Shown: positions 26,671 through 35,889 of the stretch, in pieces | How positions within the stretch are numbered: position 1 is the first letter of the stretch | How the letters are laid out: each line of letters opens with the position of its first letter | NCBI GenBank assembly: GCA_022564295.1 | Contig: JADFLR010000010.1 | Span: 79,464 to 143,463 of the forward strand | Length of the DNA: 64,000 bases | Source of the DNA: Bacteroidota bacterium | GTDB lineage: Bacteria > Bacteroidota > Ignavibacteria > Ignavibacteriales > Ignavibacteriaceae | Direction: 5' to 3' | The notes under the pieces: generated by a model | Databases searched by the model: none | Told to the model about the DNA's origin: nothing | The model's input: the letters and a program-made list of their open reading frames with translations, nothing else | Program-made: the position numbers and the translations under genes

Positions 26671-28083
26671 TTATTTTATCAACTGTTTATATTGCTCATA
26701 CCTTTCTAAAATTTCTTTAACATATTTTACTGTTTCCTTTCCACGGGCATATCCTCTTTTAACTACTTCATCATTATAATATTTGGGTTTCGATTTTAAC
26801 TTTAGATAAACTTCAACATTATCGAACCAAATATCTGGGTCTCCTTCGTACTTTTCTGTTAGATTTCTCGCATCAGTAATATGACCGGGACCTACATTGT
26901 AAGAAGCGAGTACAAACTTTATTCTTTCAGTTGAATCGGTTATTGATTCTTTCCAGAGGTTATCGAGATAAGTTAAATATTTAAATCCACCATTAATATT
27001 TTGTTCGGGATTTTTGAGATTCGTAATACCAAATTGTTTTGCTGTGTTTGGCATAAGCTGCATCAAACCAACTGCACCTGCCCATGATTTTGTATTAGGG
27101 TTGAACTGAGATTCCTGATAAACCAAAGAAGCACTTAACCGCCAATCCCATCCAACTAACTCTGAATATTTTTTTATCAAGTCATCGTATTTAGAAATTC
27201 CGCCGCCAGTGTTGGAAAAATATTCGCTAGTAATTCTTTTTTTGAATGCGTAACGATTTGTAAAATACTTTTTGTAGATAACTGCAAAATCCACTGTTGC
27301 TTTCATGCTATCCAGCCACTTATTAACAGCCGATTCAAACACATCCGAATCTTTTTCTACTGCCCAGGCAATTCTTTGCGAAAGAGAAATATCTGTTTCA
27401 GCATCGATATTTCTGTAGTAAACACTATTTAAATGTGCAATATTATCGTCTGAAATAGTGTAATCAATCTCTCCCGAAGATACTTGCGCAATCAGGTCTT
27501 CCGTTGTTAATTCCCGTTCTGCTTTTACAACATTAATGTCTCCGCCAATCTCATCTGAAAGATTTATCAATCTTTGTACATAAGCAGAGTTACTTCGTAC
27601 AAAAACAGTTTTACCAATTAACTCTGCGGGATCACGAATCAACTGTTTCTCAATTTCGTGAAGTTTCATCTTTTCCCAGTTTTCAGGTTTTCGCTGCACC
27701 AACACTTGTTTTATGGTATTAATTGATTTTGTAAAGTCAACTTTTTCCAGGCGTTCTTTAGTAATTGTTAAATTGAATGCTATGAGATCACCCTTACCGG
27801 AGTTCAACATCTCAAACATCTCTTCAATATTATTAACTATTTTTACTTCCAAATCAACATTAAAATACTTTGCAAGTTTTTTAACAAGCTCGTATTCAAA
27901 TCCCATCGGCTGCCCCTTATAGATGAAGTAGCTGTAAGCGTTGTAGCCGGTAATTGCAACTAGTTTATTATCCCGCAAGTTTTCTATCTTTACTTCTTCC
28001 TCATCTTTTGGGGAACAAGATTGAAGTAAAATAAATAGAAGACTTAATAAAACAACTGCAAATATGTAACTATGTTTTTTCAA
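26671..28083 (-). CDS. mltF: Membrane-bound lytic murein transglycosylase F
   Basis: Peptidoglycan lytic transglycosylase of 470 residues. The lipobox LLQSCS marks a lipoprotein. The N-terminal half (about 35-275) is a solute-binding-protein family 3 domain (VAITGYNAYSYFIYKGQPMGFEYELV), the second half (about 300-440) an SLT domain with the catalytic Glu in YQESQFNP and the family motif AVGLMQLMPNTA. This two-domain layout defines MltF, which cleaves MurNAc-GlcNAc bonds and may sense muropeptides through the binding domain. Monocistronic, with 102 bp to the next minus-strand gene upstream. Confidence 0.92.
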   Translation of the reverse strand: MKKHSYIFAVVLLSLLFILLQSCSPKDEEEVKIENLRDNKLVAITGYNAYSYFIYKGQPMGFEYELVKKLAKYFNVDLEVKIVNNIEEMFEMLNSGKGDLIAFNLTITKERLEKVDFTKSINTIKQVLVQRKPENWEKMKLHEIEKQLIRDPAELIGKTVFVRSNSAYVQRLINLSDEIGGDINVVKAERELTTEDLIAQVSSGEIDYTISDDNIAHLNSVYYRNIDAETDISLSQRIAWAVEKDSDVFESAVNKWLDSMKATVDFAVIYKKYFTNRYAFKKRITSEYFSNTGGGISKYDDLIKKYSELVGWDWRLSASLVYQESQFNPNTKSWAGAVGLMQLMPNTAKQFGITNLKNPEQNINGGFKYLTYLDNLWKESITDSTERIKFVLASYNVGPGHITDARNLTEKYEGDPDIWFDNVEVYLKLKSKPKYYNDEVVKRGYARGKETVKYVKEILERYEQYKQLIK

Positions 28084-28185
28084 TTAAATTATTCAATGAA
28101 TTGTAATTCTATAATAAATTACAAAATCAGAGGTAATACATCAAACAGAATGATATAATAATATGTGAATAATAGTCTGATAATA

Positions 28186-28941
28186 TTATTTGAGAATGTT
28201 TACTTTCACATTTTCAATATTTATATCGGATAATTTTTTTAGATCACCATTCTCAAATAATTGTTTATAATCCTCAATATTTTTAATTATTTCATCAGAT
28301 GTGAAATTTTCCTGATCTCCGAATACAATACCCTCAATCCACCTAACATTATGCACTCTTCTGAATCGTGAACCCCCTCCGTTTACGTGAAAATAGTAAG
28401 CAAAAAAATCCATAGAATAATCATCCTTGTTTATCCAGTAAACATAACTGTCTTCAAAATCACTTCCACCACTTTCTTGTTTAAAAGTAACTTCAATTAA
28501 ATAGTATGGATTATTATTGATATTGCTTATACCAAGATATTTTTTGATTACGGCCTTATCATTAAGCGAATATGGAAGTGTAAAAAAATAAATAACCGAA
28601 TTAATTGATTCTTTAATACTGTTAGATTTTGTAGTTGTTAAATCAATCGTTTGGGTGTTAATTTTTTTAAATACTGATTTATTATCAAATCCTTCATGAA
28701 TGTTTCCAGATGAATCAGAGTAGAATCGTTCGTATAAAAAGTTACCATTCTTTCTGAATACTTTGTAATGTCTGTCTCTAAAATCGAACTCAATCAGTGC
28801 ATTTTTGTAAGCGGTACCGCCATATTTTTCAATGGTTTTATCAATAATATTTTGAGGATCATATTCGGATTGTGCTATCCCTATGATTGTAAATAATAGA
28901 AACATTATAATATGATAAATAATAGAGATTGGGTTTTTCAT
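28186..28941 (-). CDS. Secreted DUF6503-like protein
   Basis: Exported protein of 251 residues. After a signal peptide (about 1-23) comes ADY-like text IIDKTIEKYGGTAYKNALIEFDFRDR, then FVDNKSVF-like and YWINKDDYSMDFFAYYFHVNG, a pattern typical of the DUF6503 family of Bacteroidota, whose fold is probably LolA-like or a concave beta sheet for lipid binding. The family assignment rests on overall look, not on a catalytic motif. It is on the same strand as the YitT and MltF genes, but spacing (64 and 102 bp) does not prove an operon. Function unknown. Confidence 0.65.
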   Translation of the reverse strand: MKNPISIIYHIIMFLLFTIIGIAQSEYDPQNIIDKTIEKYGGTAYKNALIEFDFRDRHYKVFRKNGNFLYERFYSDSSGNIHEGFDNKSVFKKINTQTIDLTTTKSNSIKESINSVIYFFTLPYSLNDKAVIKKYLGISNINNNPYYLIEVTFKQESGGSDFEDSYVYWINKDDYSMDFFAYYFHVNGGGSRFRRVHNVRWIEGIVFGDQENFTSDEIIKNIEDYKQLFENGDLKKLSDINIENVKVNILK

Positions 28942-29004
28942 AATAAATCTATATTTATTTTATATTGCATCCAATTAAAGGAATAATTGAAGAATAACCA
29001 ATAT

Positions 29005-29940
29005 CTAAATTCGTTTTCTAAATCCTTCACCCAAAACTTCGTGAACGTTATGAACTGTAACAAAAGCATCCGGATCTATATCTTTTATGAGATGTATAAG
29101 TTTTCCTAATTCCTTTAATGTAACTACAGTGACAATAATTTCTCTTTCAATATTTTTATATAAACCTCTTCCTTTAAGTGCCGTTGCACCACGGCTTAAT
29201 TCATCCATAATTGCTTCTGCAATTTTTTCTGGTTTATCTGAAATTATATAAGCAGTTCGTGCATAATCAAAACCATCTATAATTGCATCAACAAATCTGC
29301 TCGAAACAAAAAGTAGGAAGAAAGCATAGAGCGTTAAAGTCATTGCTGATCTTTCCCCGGCAAGGTCTTTAAATTCTATCATTAATCCGGCAACTGATAT
29401 AACAAAAAAATCTATAATCATAATTGCAGTACCGGGTTTAATTCCAAATTTCTTTTGCATTATAGCTGCAACAATATCTGTTCCTGCTGTTGAACCGCGA
29501 AATTTAAAGACAATTCCTAATCCTACACCTATTAGAGCTGCTCCTATTATTATCAGGAAAAGAAAATCGTATTGACGAAGATGCATAATTGTTTCAGTAT
29601 CCTGAAGACGAATGAATCTAAAGCCGGGGATGTCGCCCCTGAAGAGATCAATAAAAAATGAATTGAGTGTTAAACCATAAAATGTTCGAATCCCGAATTG
29701 TTTACCCAATTCTTTCACTCCCCAAATGTAAAGAGGTACGTTAAAAACCCAAATCATCAAACCAATGGGAACCGTACCGCCGGTTAGATAGTAAAAAGCC
29801 ATGGATAAGCCGCTTACTCCTCCGGGAACAACTTTGGCATCAACAAGAAAAACGCCAAATCCTATTGCCATAATTGCGGCACCTAATGCAATGGCTATGT
29901 AATCTATAAAAGGTATTCGCTTTGAATATAATTTAGACAT
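29005..29940 (-). CDS. YitT-family membrane protein
   Basis: Membrane protein of 311 residues with five to six helices (YitT_membrane, about 10-215) and a soluble C-terminal DUF2179 domain (about 225-305). Family signatures are seen: PGGVSGLSMAFYYLTGGTVPIG, FRGSTAGTDIVAAIMQKKFG, and DELSRGATALKGRGLYKN in the C-terminal domain. The family is widespread; no transport substrate is established. The DUF2179 part resembles the PII/ACT-like nucleotide-binding folds and may be regulatory. Monocistronic, divergent from the DUF4139 gene at 30116. Confidence 0.9.
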   Translation of the reverse strand: MSKLYSKRIPFIDYIAIALGAAIMAIGFGVFLVDAKVVPGGVSGLSMAFYYLTGGTVPIGLMIWVFNVPLYIWGVKELGKQFGIRTFYGLTLNSFFIDLFRGDIPGFRFIRLQDTETIMHLRQYDFLFLIIIGAALIGVGLGIVFKFRGSTAGTDIVAAIMQKKFGIKPGTAIMIIDFFVISVAGLMIEFKDLAGERSAMTLTLYAFFLLFVSSRFVDAIIDGFDYARTAYIISDKPEKIAEAIMDELSRGATALKGRGLYKNIEREIIVTVVTLKELGKLIHLIKDIDPDAFVTVHNVHEVLGEGFRKRI

Positions 29941-30115
29941 CTTTTTTCCGGATTATATTTTGTAAAAAATCTTTAATCCTTAATTGAATCATCATTAAGG
30001 AAAAAGTTTATGATTTTTGACTTCAAAATTATGTAGATTTTAGACTAACAAAAACTGGGTTATATCCTAATAGAAAATAATAAATACTTTATCAAACAAT
30101 TAAGGAAAGCGAAAA

Positions 30116-31498
30116 ATGAAACCAAAATATGTCTTCACAGTTGCACTCTTAATGTTGCTCCCGAATATTTTATTATGCCAGAGCATTGAGCACAAATCAC
30201 TTTCGGTAACAGTTTATAACCAAAACCTTGGCGTTATAAAAGATGTTAGAGAGATTGAAATCTCTTCCGGCAGCTCCGAAATAAAAATAACAGGTGTTGC
30301 ACAGCAGATTGATCCAACGAGTGTTCATATAAAATTAGATGGGGAAGTTATCGAACAAAATTATCGATACGACCTTGTTAGTCTTGATAAAATTCTGAGG
30401 AAATTTGTTAATCAAAACATACGGCTTATAAGTGAAACAAATGAAATTGTAGAGGGGAAATTACTTTCTGCAATGGGCGGTCAAATAGTATTAGAAAAAC
30501 CGGAAGGAGGCCTGGTGATGCTACCAAATGTTAACAAATATCGTTTCTCTGTAGATTATCTGCCCGAAGGATTAATCACTCAACCAACTTTGGTTTGGCA
30601 GGTTATCTCAAATTCTTCCGGCAAACAGGATGTGGAATTGTCTTATCAAACCCGCGGAATGAACTGGCATGCAGAGTATGTTGTTGTGTTGAATGAAGAT
30701 GATACGAAACTCGATCTAAATTCCTGGGTTAGCGTTGATAATCAATCGGGTGCGACTTATAAAAATGCTAAACTAAAACTTGTTGCCGGTGATGTTAATC
30801 TTATTCAGGATATCATTACTCGGGGTGGAAGAGATAATATGTATATGATGGAAAAATCATCTGTTGATGTTCAGCAGTTTGAAGAGAAATCATTCTTCGA
30901 ATATCATATTTATAATCTCCAAAGACCAACGACAATTTCTAATAACGAAACGAAGCAAATATCATTATTTGAAGCAAGTAATGTTGCAGCGAATAAAAAA
31001 TTCTTTTACGGAAGTATAAGCAATAGATGGTATTGGAACCAACAAGGACAGAAAAAGATTGCCGTAATTATTGAATTCGAAAACAGTGAAGAATATGGAT
31101 TAGGGGTTCCAATGCCGAAGGGTAAAGTAAGAGTTTATAAATCTGATGGCGAATCACTTGAATTTGTTGGCGAAGATATGATCGATCATACAACAACAAA
31201 GGAAAAAGTTAAATTAAAAATTGGTGATGCTTTTGATATTGTTGCCGATGAAGTTCAAACAGAAAACATACAGATATCTTCCAAAGTTTGGGAACAGGTA
31301 TTTGAGATAACTTTTAAAAACAGGAAAAAAGAAGATGTGGTAATTGAGGTTGAAAGAAATCTTGGAACTAATTGGGAGATCTTAAAATCTTCATTCGACT
31401 ATAAAAAGAAAGATGCTTTTAGAGTAACTTTTAGTGTTCCAGTAAAAGCAGATGGAGAATCGAAATTAACATTTAAAATTAGGTACAGATATTTTTAA
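30116..31498 (+). CDS. Secreted DUF4139-domain protein
   Basis: Exported protein of 460 residues. The signal peptide (about 1-22, ending LCQS) is followed by the DUF4140/DUF4139 pattern: SVTVYNQNLGVIKDVREIEI at the start, LSYQTRGMNWHAEYVVVL in the middle, LKLVAGDVNLIQD, and the final strands ILKSSFDYKKKDAFRVTFSV. Members are beta-rich secreted or outer membrane-associated proteins of unknown function found in many Gram-negative bacteria. AAGGAAAG lies close before the ATG. A hairpin terminator follows at 31531. Confidence 0.85.
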   Translation: MKPKYVFTVALLMLLPNILLCQSIEHKSLSVTVYNQNLGVIKDVREIEISSGSSEIKITGVAQQIDPTSVHIKLDGEVIEQNYRYDLVSLDKILRKFVNQNIRLISETNEIVEGKLLSAMGGQIVLEKPEGGLVMLPNVNKYRFSVDYLPEGLITQPTLVWQVISNSSGKQDVELSYQTRGMNWHAEYVVVLNEDDTKLDLNSWVSVDNQSGATYKNAKLKLVAGDVNLIQDIITRGGRDNMYMMEKSSVDVQQFEEKSFFEYHIYNLQRPTTISNNETKQISLFEASNVAANKKFFYGSISNRWYWNQQGQKKIAVIIEFENSEEYGLGVPMPKGKVRVYKSDGESLEFVGEDMIDHTTTKEKVKLKIGDAFDIVADEVQTENIQISSKVWEQVFEITFKNRKKEDVVIEVERNLGTNWEILKSSFDYKKKDAFRVTFSVPVKADGESKLTFKIRYRYF

Positions 31499-31530
31499 TT
31501 AATCTGTAATATTTTATGAGAAGATAAATC

Positions 31531-31570
31531 GAAAGTCACGGTAAAAAAAATAATCTGTGACTTTCACTTT
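31531..31570 (+). terminator. Hairpin terminator after the DUF4139 gene
   Basis: Arms GAAAGTCAC (31531-31539) and GTGACTTTC (31557-31565) pair perfectly around an A-rich loop; ACTTTTATAT follows. It lies 32 bases past the stop and would also serve as the downstream boundary for the minus-strand frame ending at 31630. Confidence 0.6.
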
Positions 31571-31629
31571 TATATAAATTACTTGCTGTCCTTCCAGGTG
31601 TGATATAATTTTAACAAACTGTTGGTTTC

Positions 31630-32151
31630 TTATAGGTCGTCTTGCACAACAGTTTTAATGTAAATCTCATCTGCATCCGATTGCCATATAATAACAGGGA
31701 AGTCTTTTTCTTCACCCAAATAATTTCCATTCGATTCTGAATAAGTTTCTCCGAAATCGCCCATGTAATACATCAACGGGCTGCAATCACAATCTTCCGA
31801 CTTAAAGAATCCAATGTCCCTGATATTAGTGAAGGAGAATTCCACCCTACCGACAAGTATGCTGTCCTTTTCCGATAGTTCTTTATTTGTAACCAGGTAA
31901 TTCGGGTTATCATTTTCAAAATTTGTTCCTTAAATATAATCTGAAACTAATTTTCCAAAATCTTTAAAGGAAACATCTTTTTCATCATCTTCAACCGAAA
32001 CGAGGTTATAGAATATTATTTCACCTTCACCCGAACCATCAGATTTAATTTCAAAAATGCACTCTTTATATTCTGCAGAAAGGCATCCGGTTAAATTTAT
32101 CACAATTAACAAAAGTATTATTAACATGCTTATTCTTAAGAAAGACTTCAC
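31630..32151 (-). pseudogene. Lipoprotein gene interrupted by an in-frame stop
   Basis: The frame begins at ATG 32151 with a lipoprotein signal (IINLTGC-like; the lipobox reads VINLTGC) and runs 73 codons to a TAA at 31930-31932. The same frame then stays open for another 99 codons to 31630 (GTNFENDNPNYLVTNKELSE..., ending VVQDDL), with no start codon for the first 28 of these. The second half has protein-like composition and shares the frame exactly, so this looks like one lipoprotein of about 172 residues with a nonsense codon. A sequencing error or true decay are both possible. No known domain. It lies at the edge of the decayed zone that continues to 34.4 kb. Confidence 0.6.
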
Positions 32152-32231
32152 TTTGTTTTCCCCAATTTGTAAATGATTGAATTTTTATTAGGTAATTTAA
32201 GAGAAAGATGTGAAATAATAATTATTGAAAA

Positions 32232-33395
32232 TCAAAAATAAATTCCATACCAAATACCGGTTGGAGTGAGTCGTACAGTAGGCATCGGTAACCTAATAAA
32301 ATTCAACTCACTTTTGAAAAATTTGAAAAGATCACTTTCATTTCCAAAATCAATTTTCCTGAGATCGAGATCCAGTCCAACAAACCATTGTGGTCTGCCA
32401 AATTGAGGCGTAGCGGCAATTCCTTCTGCACCGTATCCAATTGCAACACCAAGCGGAGCCAACCATTTAGGATAATCTCTCTTCCAGGAATCAGGAAAGT
32501 AATGATGAGGATTGATTGCCAGCCAAAAAGTCATTCCTTCATAATCATCAATAAATGATTTAGGATTTTTTGTATAAGTTTTATTCCGCCATGCATCAGA
32601 AACATGATAACTGAATTTTGGATGAAGCCCGCCAAGCACTTCCGGAAAATATTGTTGAAGAACAAAAAATCCGGATCCAAGCGTATTAGCAGAAAGATCG
32701 AGCCAACTAAATCCCCAATCTGCAAATAAGCCATCGGATATTTCCATTTCCAGCATCCAGACCCATCCTGTTAAGGCGCCAAACCAAACCGAACTCTCCC
32801 CTGAAAGTCCTGACCAGCGATAGAGTTTTGAGGTTAGATCACTAACAAAATATGCATCGGTAAAATGTCCAAGCTTATCCATTCTTTGATAGTTATGAAC
32901 ATCTATCCACCAATTAATGGAATGTAATCCTGTTATTTCATTCTGATCCCAGACACCACGTTGGTACTGATATATTGCAAGGTTGATAGTTAACATTGTT
33001 CCAAGTAATGGGAATAATCTTGAATAGTTTATCTCAGATTGTTCTCTCCAATATGTACCATCAATCATCTGATATTGATATTCATCTTCTGAATTTTCCT
33101 CGTATTTTATATCTTGATTGAGAGAAACGGGTATATAAGTTTTTCTTCCCTCAATAAATTGCTCAACCGTTAGATTATTATTTTTGAATGCAAGTGAGTG
33201 GAATGGTGCCTTGGTTCTATTTTGCTCTTTTGGTTTTGATGCATCGTCTGTTATTGTGTTATCAATATTTGTTCGGTAATAATAGACGGCAGTGTCAGCA
33301 GGAACATTGTTAAGGAATGCAATATTCTGTGCTTTACTAACACAGACAAATAGTACTAAAGTTATTAATAATAATCGGTAACAATATAACATCAT
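32232..33395 (-). CDS. DUF2279-family secreted protein
   Basis: Exported protein of 387 residues. The signal peptide (about 1-22, ending SKAQ) is followed by a low-complexity acidic part and then the DUF2279 core: MDKLGHFTDAYFVSDLTSKLY, WFGALTGWVWMLEMEISDG, WGFSWLDLSANTLGSGFFVL. The conserved DK.GH...Y and E..D....GFS..D...N..G pattern suggests a helical membrane-associated module related to YfiM-like proteins. The C-terminus RLTPTGIWYGIYF has the alternating pattern and final aromatic residue of an outer membrane strand. Function unknown. It lies next to the decayed zone but is intact. Confidence 0.78.
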   Translation of the reverse strand: MMLYCYRLLLITLVLFVCVSKAQNIAFLNNVPADTAVYYYRTNIDNTITDDASKPKEQNRTKAPFHSLAFKNNNLTVEQFIEGRKTYIPVSLNQDIKYEENSEDEYQYQMIDGTYWREQSEINYSRLFPLLGTMLTINLAIYQYQRGVWDQNEITGLHSINWWIDVHNYQRMDKLGHFTDAYFVSDLTSKLYRWSGLSGESSVWFGALTGWVWMLEMEISDGLFADWGFSWLDLSANTLGSGFFVLQQYFPEVLGGLHPKFSYHVSDAWRNKTYTKNPKSFIDDYEGMTFWLAINPHHYFPDSWKRDYPKWLAPLGVAIGYGAEGIAATPQFGRPQWFVGLDLDLRKIDFGNESDLFKFFKSELNFIRLPMPTVRLTPTGIWYGIYF

Positions 33396-33597
33396 AAATT
33401 CTTCTTCAATCCAAATATATCGCTTTAATTTGTATTATCTGGATAAATCAACAATTGCTATACCAAAAGTTTAATTTCATTAATCGAAAACTTACTCCAA
33501 AATGATAGTGTTAATTGATAATTTCTTTAAATTTTGGATAATAATAGAGATGAATTAAGTTTAGACAATTACTGTGTTGATATTAATGTTATTTTTA

Positions 33598-33754
33598 CAT
33601 GGTAATTCTTTCCCTAAAGTCTATTTTGATAAGATAGAAGGACCATTCGAAACAGCCCTGGGGAAGTAACTAAAACCTGCCTAAAGTGCCACGATGAAGA
33701 TGGTAAGCAGGTGAACCTTGAATTTTATAGAAATGTTGGTTTTTTAGAAAAGGA
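33598..33754 (+). pseudogene. Fossil fragment of a multiheme cytochrome c (octaheme-like N-terminal part)
   Basis: Two linked frames read YFDKIEGPFETALGK and, after a one-base shift, VTKTCLKCHDEDGKQV. A haem c site CxxCH (CLKCH) lies at 33678-33692. The text resembles the first haem region of tetrathionate-reductase-family octahaem cytochromes, where GPFkTgpeVTkaCLkCH is typical (recalled from the family). There is no start, signal peptide or further CxxCH, so at most one of several haem sites survives. The fragment runs directly into the next fossil. Confidence 0.45.
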
Positions 33755-34437
33755 ACATCTGAGACAGATGTTCTTTTTACTCGTTCAACCGCTGGCGAGG
33801 ACACATAGTCCGAGTCTTTATGAGTTACTGATGATAATACAAATCGCCATCAGATTTTTCCCTGGCTGACGATCGATCAAACTACACGAAATATTTAGGA
33901 AATATTTTGTGATAGAAAAAATAGTTCGGGCTCCGCCGCAGAAGTTTTTATTGTTAAATCAATTGATGGCGGTGAATCATTTGAGAACTCTTAAGTAAGT
34001 GAATCTTCCTTCACATCCAAATCATCAGTTTTTCTGAGGCTATATAAACATTTCTGCATGGCATAAAAAAATATATCCTATTTGGATGAAATTACAAAGT
34101 TGGCAGCTAAGTGTTTGGACTGCACCTTTAATTGATACAACTTCAGTTACTATCGTTAGAAGTGAATCCTTTGAACTGAAAGAATATTTTTTTCAGAATT
34201 ATCCCAACCCGTTCAATCCATCTTCACTATCAGTTACCAAATACCGAAAGCTCAATTTGTAACTGCTAAGATTTTTGACGCAAGTAGTAATTAGGTTAAA
34301 ACAATTGTAAAAGAAACTAATGCTTCCGGTGTTCATGAAGTAAATTTTATGCATCTAATTTAAGCAGCGGCATATACTTGTAAAGAAATGATACAGGAAC
34401 GTTTCATCATAGTAAAAAGATGCTCTTAGTAAAATAA
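33755..34437 (+). pseudogene. Decayed BNR/sialidase-like secreted protein with T9SS sorting domain
   Basis: Frame 33755-34030 reads TSETDVLFTRSTAGED, then VTDDNTNRHQIFPWLTIDQ and EVFIVKSIDGGESFENS, interrupted by four stops (33806, 33821, 33896, 33992); the first two look like TGG to TAG and CGA to TGA changes. After a frameshift near 34035 it continues YINISAWHKKIYPIWM and LSVWTAPL, then FFQNYPNPFNPSS. A second shift near 34228 gives ISYQIPKAQFVTAKIFD and a third yields SSGIYL and HHSKKMLLVK, ending at TAA 34435-34437. This is the exo-sialidase/BNR repeat pattern joined to a T9SS domain. It has no intact start and cannot make a protein. Confidence 0.82.
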
Positions 34438-34514
34438 ATTTTGAATAGAATATTTTTAATAAAATTGTAATTATTAATGAAAAAAGTATTGTTTTTATTT
34501 TATAGAATTATTAA

Positions 34515-34602
34515 TATTGCAACGGCTCTTCTGAAGGTTATCCCCCAAACCTTTAGAATATAAGAGTCGAGTCCGGCAGGCGCCCGCCTGCTGGACTTTT
34601 TT
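34515..34602 (+). ncRNA. Candidate structured small RNA with its own terminator
   Basis: A compact two-hairpin RNA is predicted by eye. An outer CTCTT/AAGAG pairing (34526-34530 with 34562-34566) encloses CTGAAGGTT/AACCTTTAG (34531-34539 with 34548-34556, one G-U) capped by ATCCCCCA. A GC-rich terminator hairpin follows at 34570. Upstream, TTG and TAATATTG are spaced about 20 bases, roughly a Bacteroidota -33/-7 promoter. It is not a tRNA, and I match it to no known riboswitch. There is no intact plus-strand gene just upstream or downstream that it could regulate in cis. Confidence 0.45.
34570..34602 (+). terminator. Strong rho-independent terminator
   Basis: Arms AGTCCGGCAGGCG (34570-34582) and CGCCTGCTGGACT (34585-34597) pair fully with one G-U, followed by a run of six T to 34602. 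It is the strongest terminator in the window. It lies between the decayed plus-strand gene and the convergent SpoIIE gene that ends at 34634. Confidence 0.9.
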
Positions 34603-34633
34603 ATTTCAAATCTTTTTTATTGAATAAATAATT

Positions 34634-35761
34634 TTATACTGCAGTGCGTTTGATAATAGCAATAGTAAGATCATCATGGATCTTTGTTTTCCCGATAAAG
34701 GTGCTGATTTCGGCAAGTATTTTCCCTCCTAAAGATTCCGATGATTGGTTTGAATTTTCAGTGAGTATTTCCACTAATTTATTTTCTCCAAAAAAGTTCC
34801 CTTCTTCATTTAGGGCTTCAGTCAATCCATCAGAATAGATAATGAGATATTCCCCAGTGTGTAATTCGGCAGTTTGTTCATTAAATAATGTATCAGGAAT
34901 CAGACCAAGAGCCGGTGAAGTTATTTTAAGTTTCTCAATTATATCATTCCGGATTATTAGTGGAGGAAGATGACCAGCATTCAATATCTTAATTTTACCC
35001 GAAGTAACATCGAGTTCAATATAAACTAATGAAGCAAAAAGTTTGGGGAGACTATCACGGCAAAATATCCTGTTAATTTTTTCTCCAAGCGCCATTAAGG
35101 AATTATAATCGGGCACTATTGCCCGGATTGTTGACTGAAGCTTTGCCATTAATAAAGCAGCACTTAAACCTTTACCTGCAACATCACCGACTGATATACA
35201 AACTTTATCTTCAGATAGTTTTAAGAAATCAAGCAGATCGCCGCCAACATCATTTGCGGGTTTTGTATAAAGCCAGATGTCCCAACCTGCTACTTCAGGA
35301 TTAGCTTCCGGCATAAGAGCTTTTTGCACAGCTCTGCCTTCTGCCAATTCAGTTCTTGCAAGTAATTTATCCTTCAATTCAAGCGCAAGAATAAAAAGAA
35401 GAATTAACCCCCCTATCATTGCAGTGCCTACGAGATTAATACTAACATTATCAGAACTTATTTTATTATCTCCAGCCATCATAATAAGAACGATTGCAAT
35501 TAAAAGAAGTATTCTTCTAAATGGAGTTAGTTTGAAGAAGAGTGCTTTTAGGAGCCACCAGGGAATGATGAAAAACCTTTTAAACTTTCCCATCGACTCA
35601 AGTTTTTTCTTTCTCTCCTCTGTGAGGTAATATTCTTTTAAACTCCTGTACTCTGTCCCAAAATCCTCTTTCATTTTTATTTGATGAATATCATCCCGGA
35701 GGGTTTTCCCAATGCGGGGTTCATTGTTCTTAGAAGAATTATTATCGCTCATTTTTCCCAT
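34634..35761 (-). CDS. Membrane-associated SpoIIE/RsbU-type PP2C phosphatase
   Basis: Phosphatase of 375 residues. A charged N-terminal segment (about 1-75) precedes two membrane helices (about 80-97 and 108-128) and a short coil (ALELKDKLLARTELAEGRAVQ). The catalytic SpoIIE domain (about 145-375) shows KALMPEANPEVAGWD, NDVGGDLLDFLKL, GDVAGKGLSAALLMAKLQST, IYSDGLTEALNEEGNFFG and HDDLTIAIIKR. The aspartates of GDV-G, SDG and HDD are the usual metal ligands. It would act on a STAS-domain antagonist in a partner-switching pathway. It starts at ATG 35761 or three codons later; both are weak. The nearby genes show no STAS or anti-sigma protein. Confidence 0.88.
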   Translation of the reverse strand: MGKMSDNNSSKNNEPRIGKTLRDDIHQIKMKEDFGTEYRSLKEYYLTEERKKKLESMGKFKRFFIIPWWLLKALFFKLTPFRRILLLIAIVLIMMAGDNKISSDNVSINLVGTAMIGGLILLFILALELKDKLLARTELAEGRAVQKALMPEANPEVAGWDIWLYTKPANDVGGDLLDFLKLSEDKVCISVGDVAGKGLSAALLMAKLQSTIRAIVPDYNSLMALGEKINRIFCRDSLPKLFASLVYIELDVTSGKIKILNAGHLPPLIIRNDIIEKLKITSPALGLIPDTLFNEQTAELHTGEYLIIYSDGLTEALNEEGNFFGENKLVEILTENSNQSSESLGGKILAEISTFIGKTKIHDDLTIAIIKRTAV

Positions 35762-35889
35762 TAAAAAGATGGAATAGTAAAATAATTTCTTTGCATTAAA
35801 AATAATAGATTTTATTAACTGGGTAAATAATAACTATTCAAAAAGCATAATAGAAGGATGAGTGGTAAAAATTTATGCTATTTGCAGTT

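Noticed and set aside
34521..34602. tRNA-like or riboswitch-like segment
   Set aside because: No acceptor stem/CCA context, no D or anticodon arms and no downstream gene; retained only as an unclassified RNA candidate.
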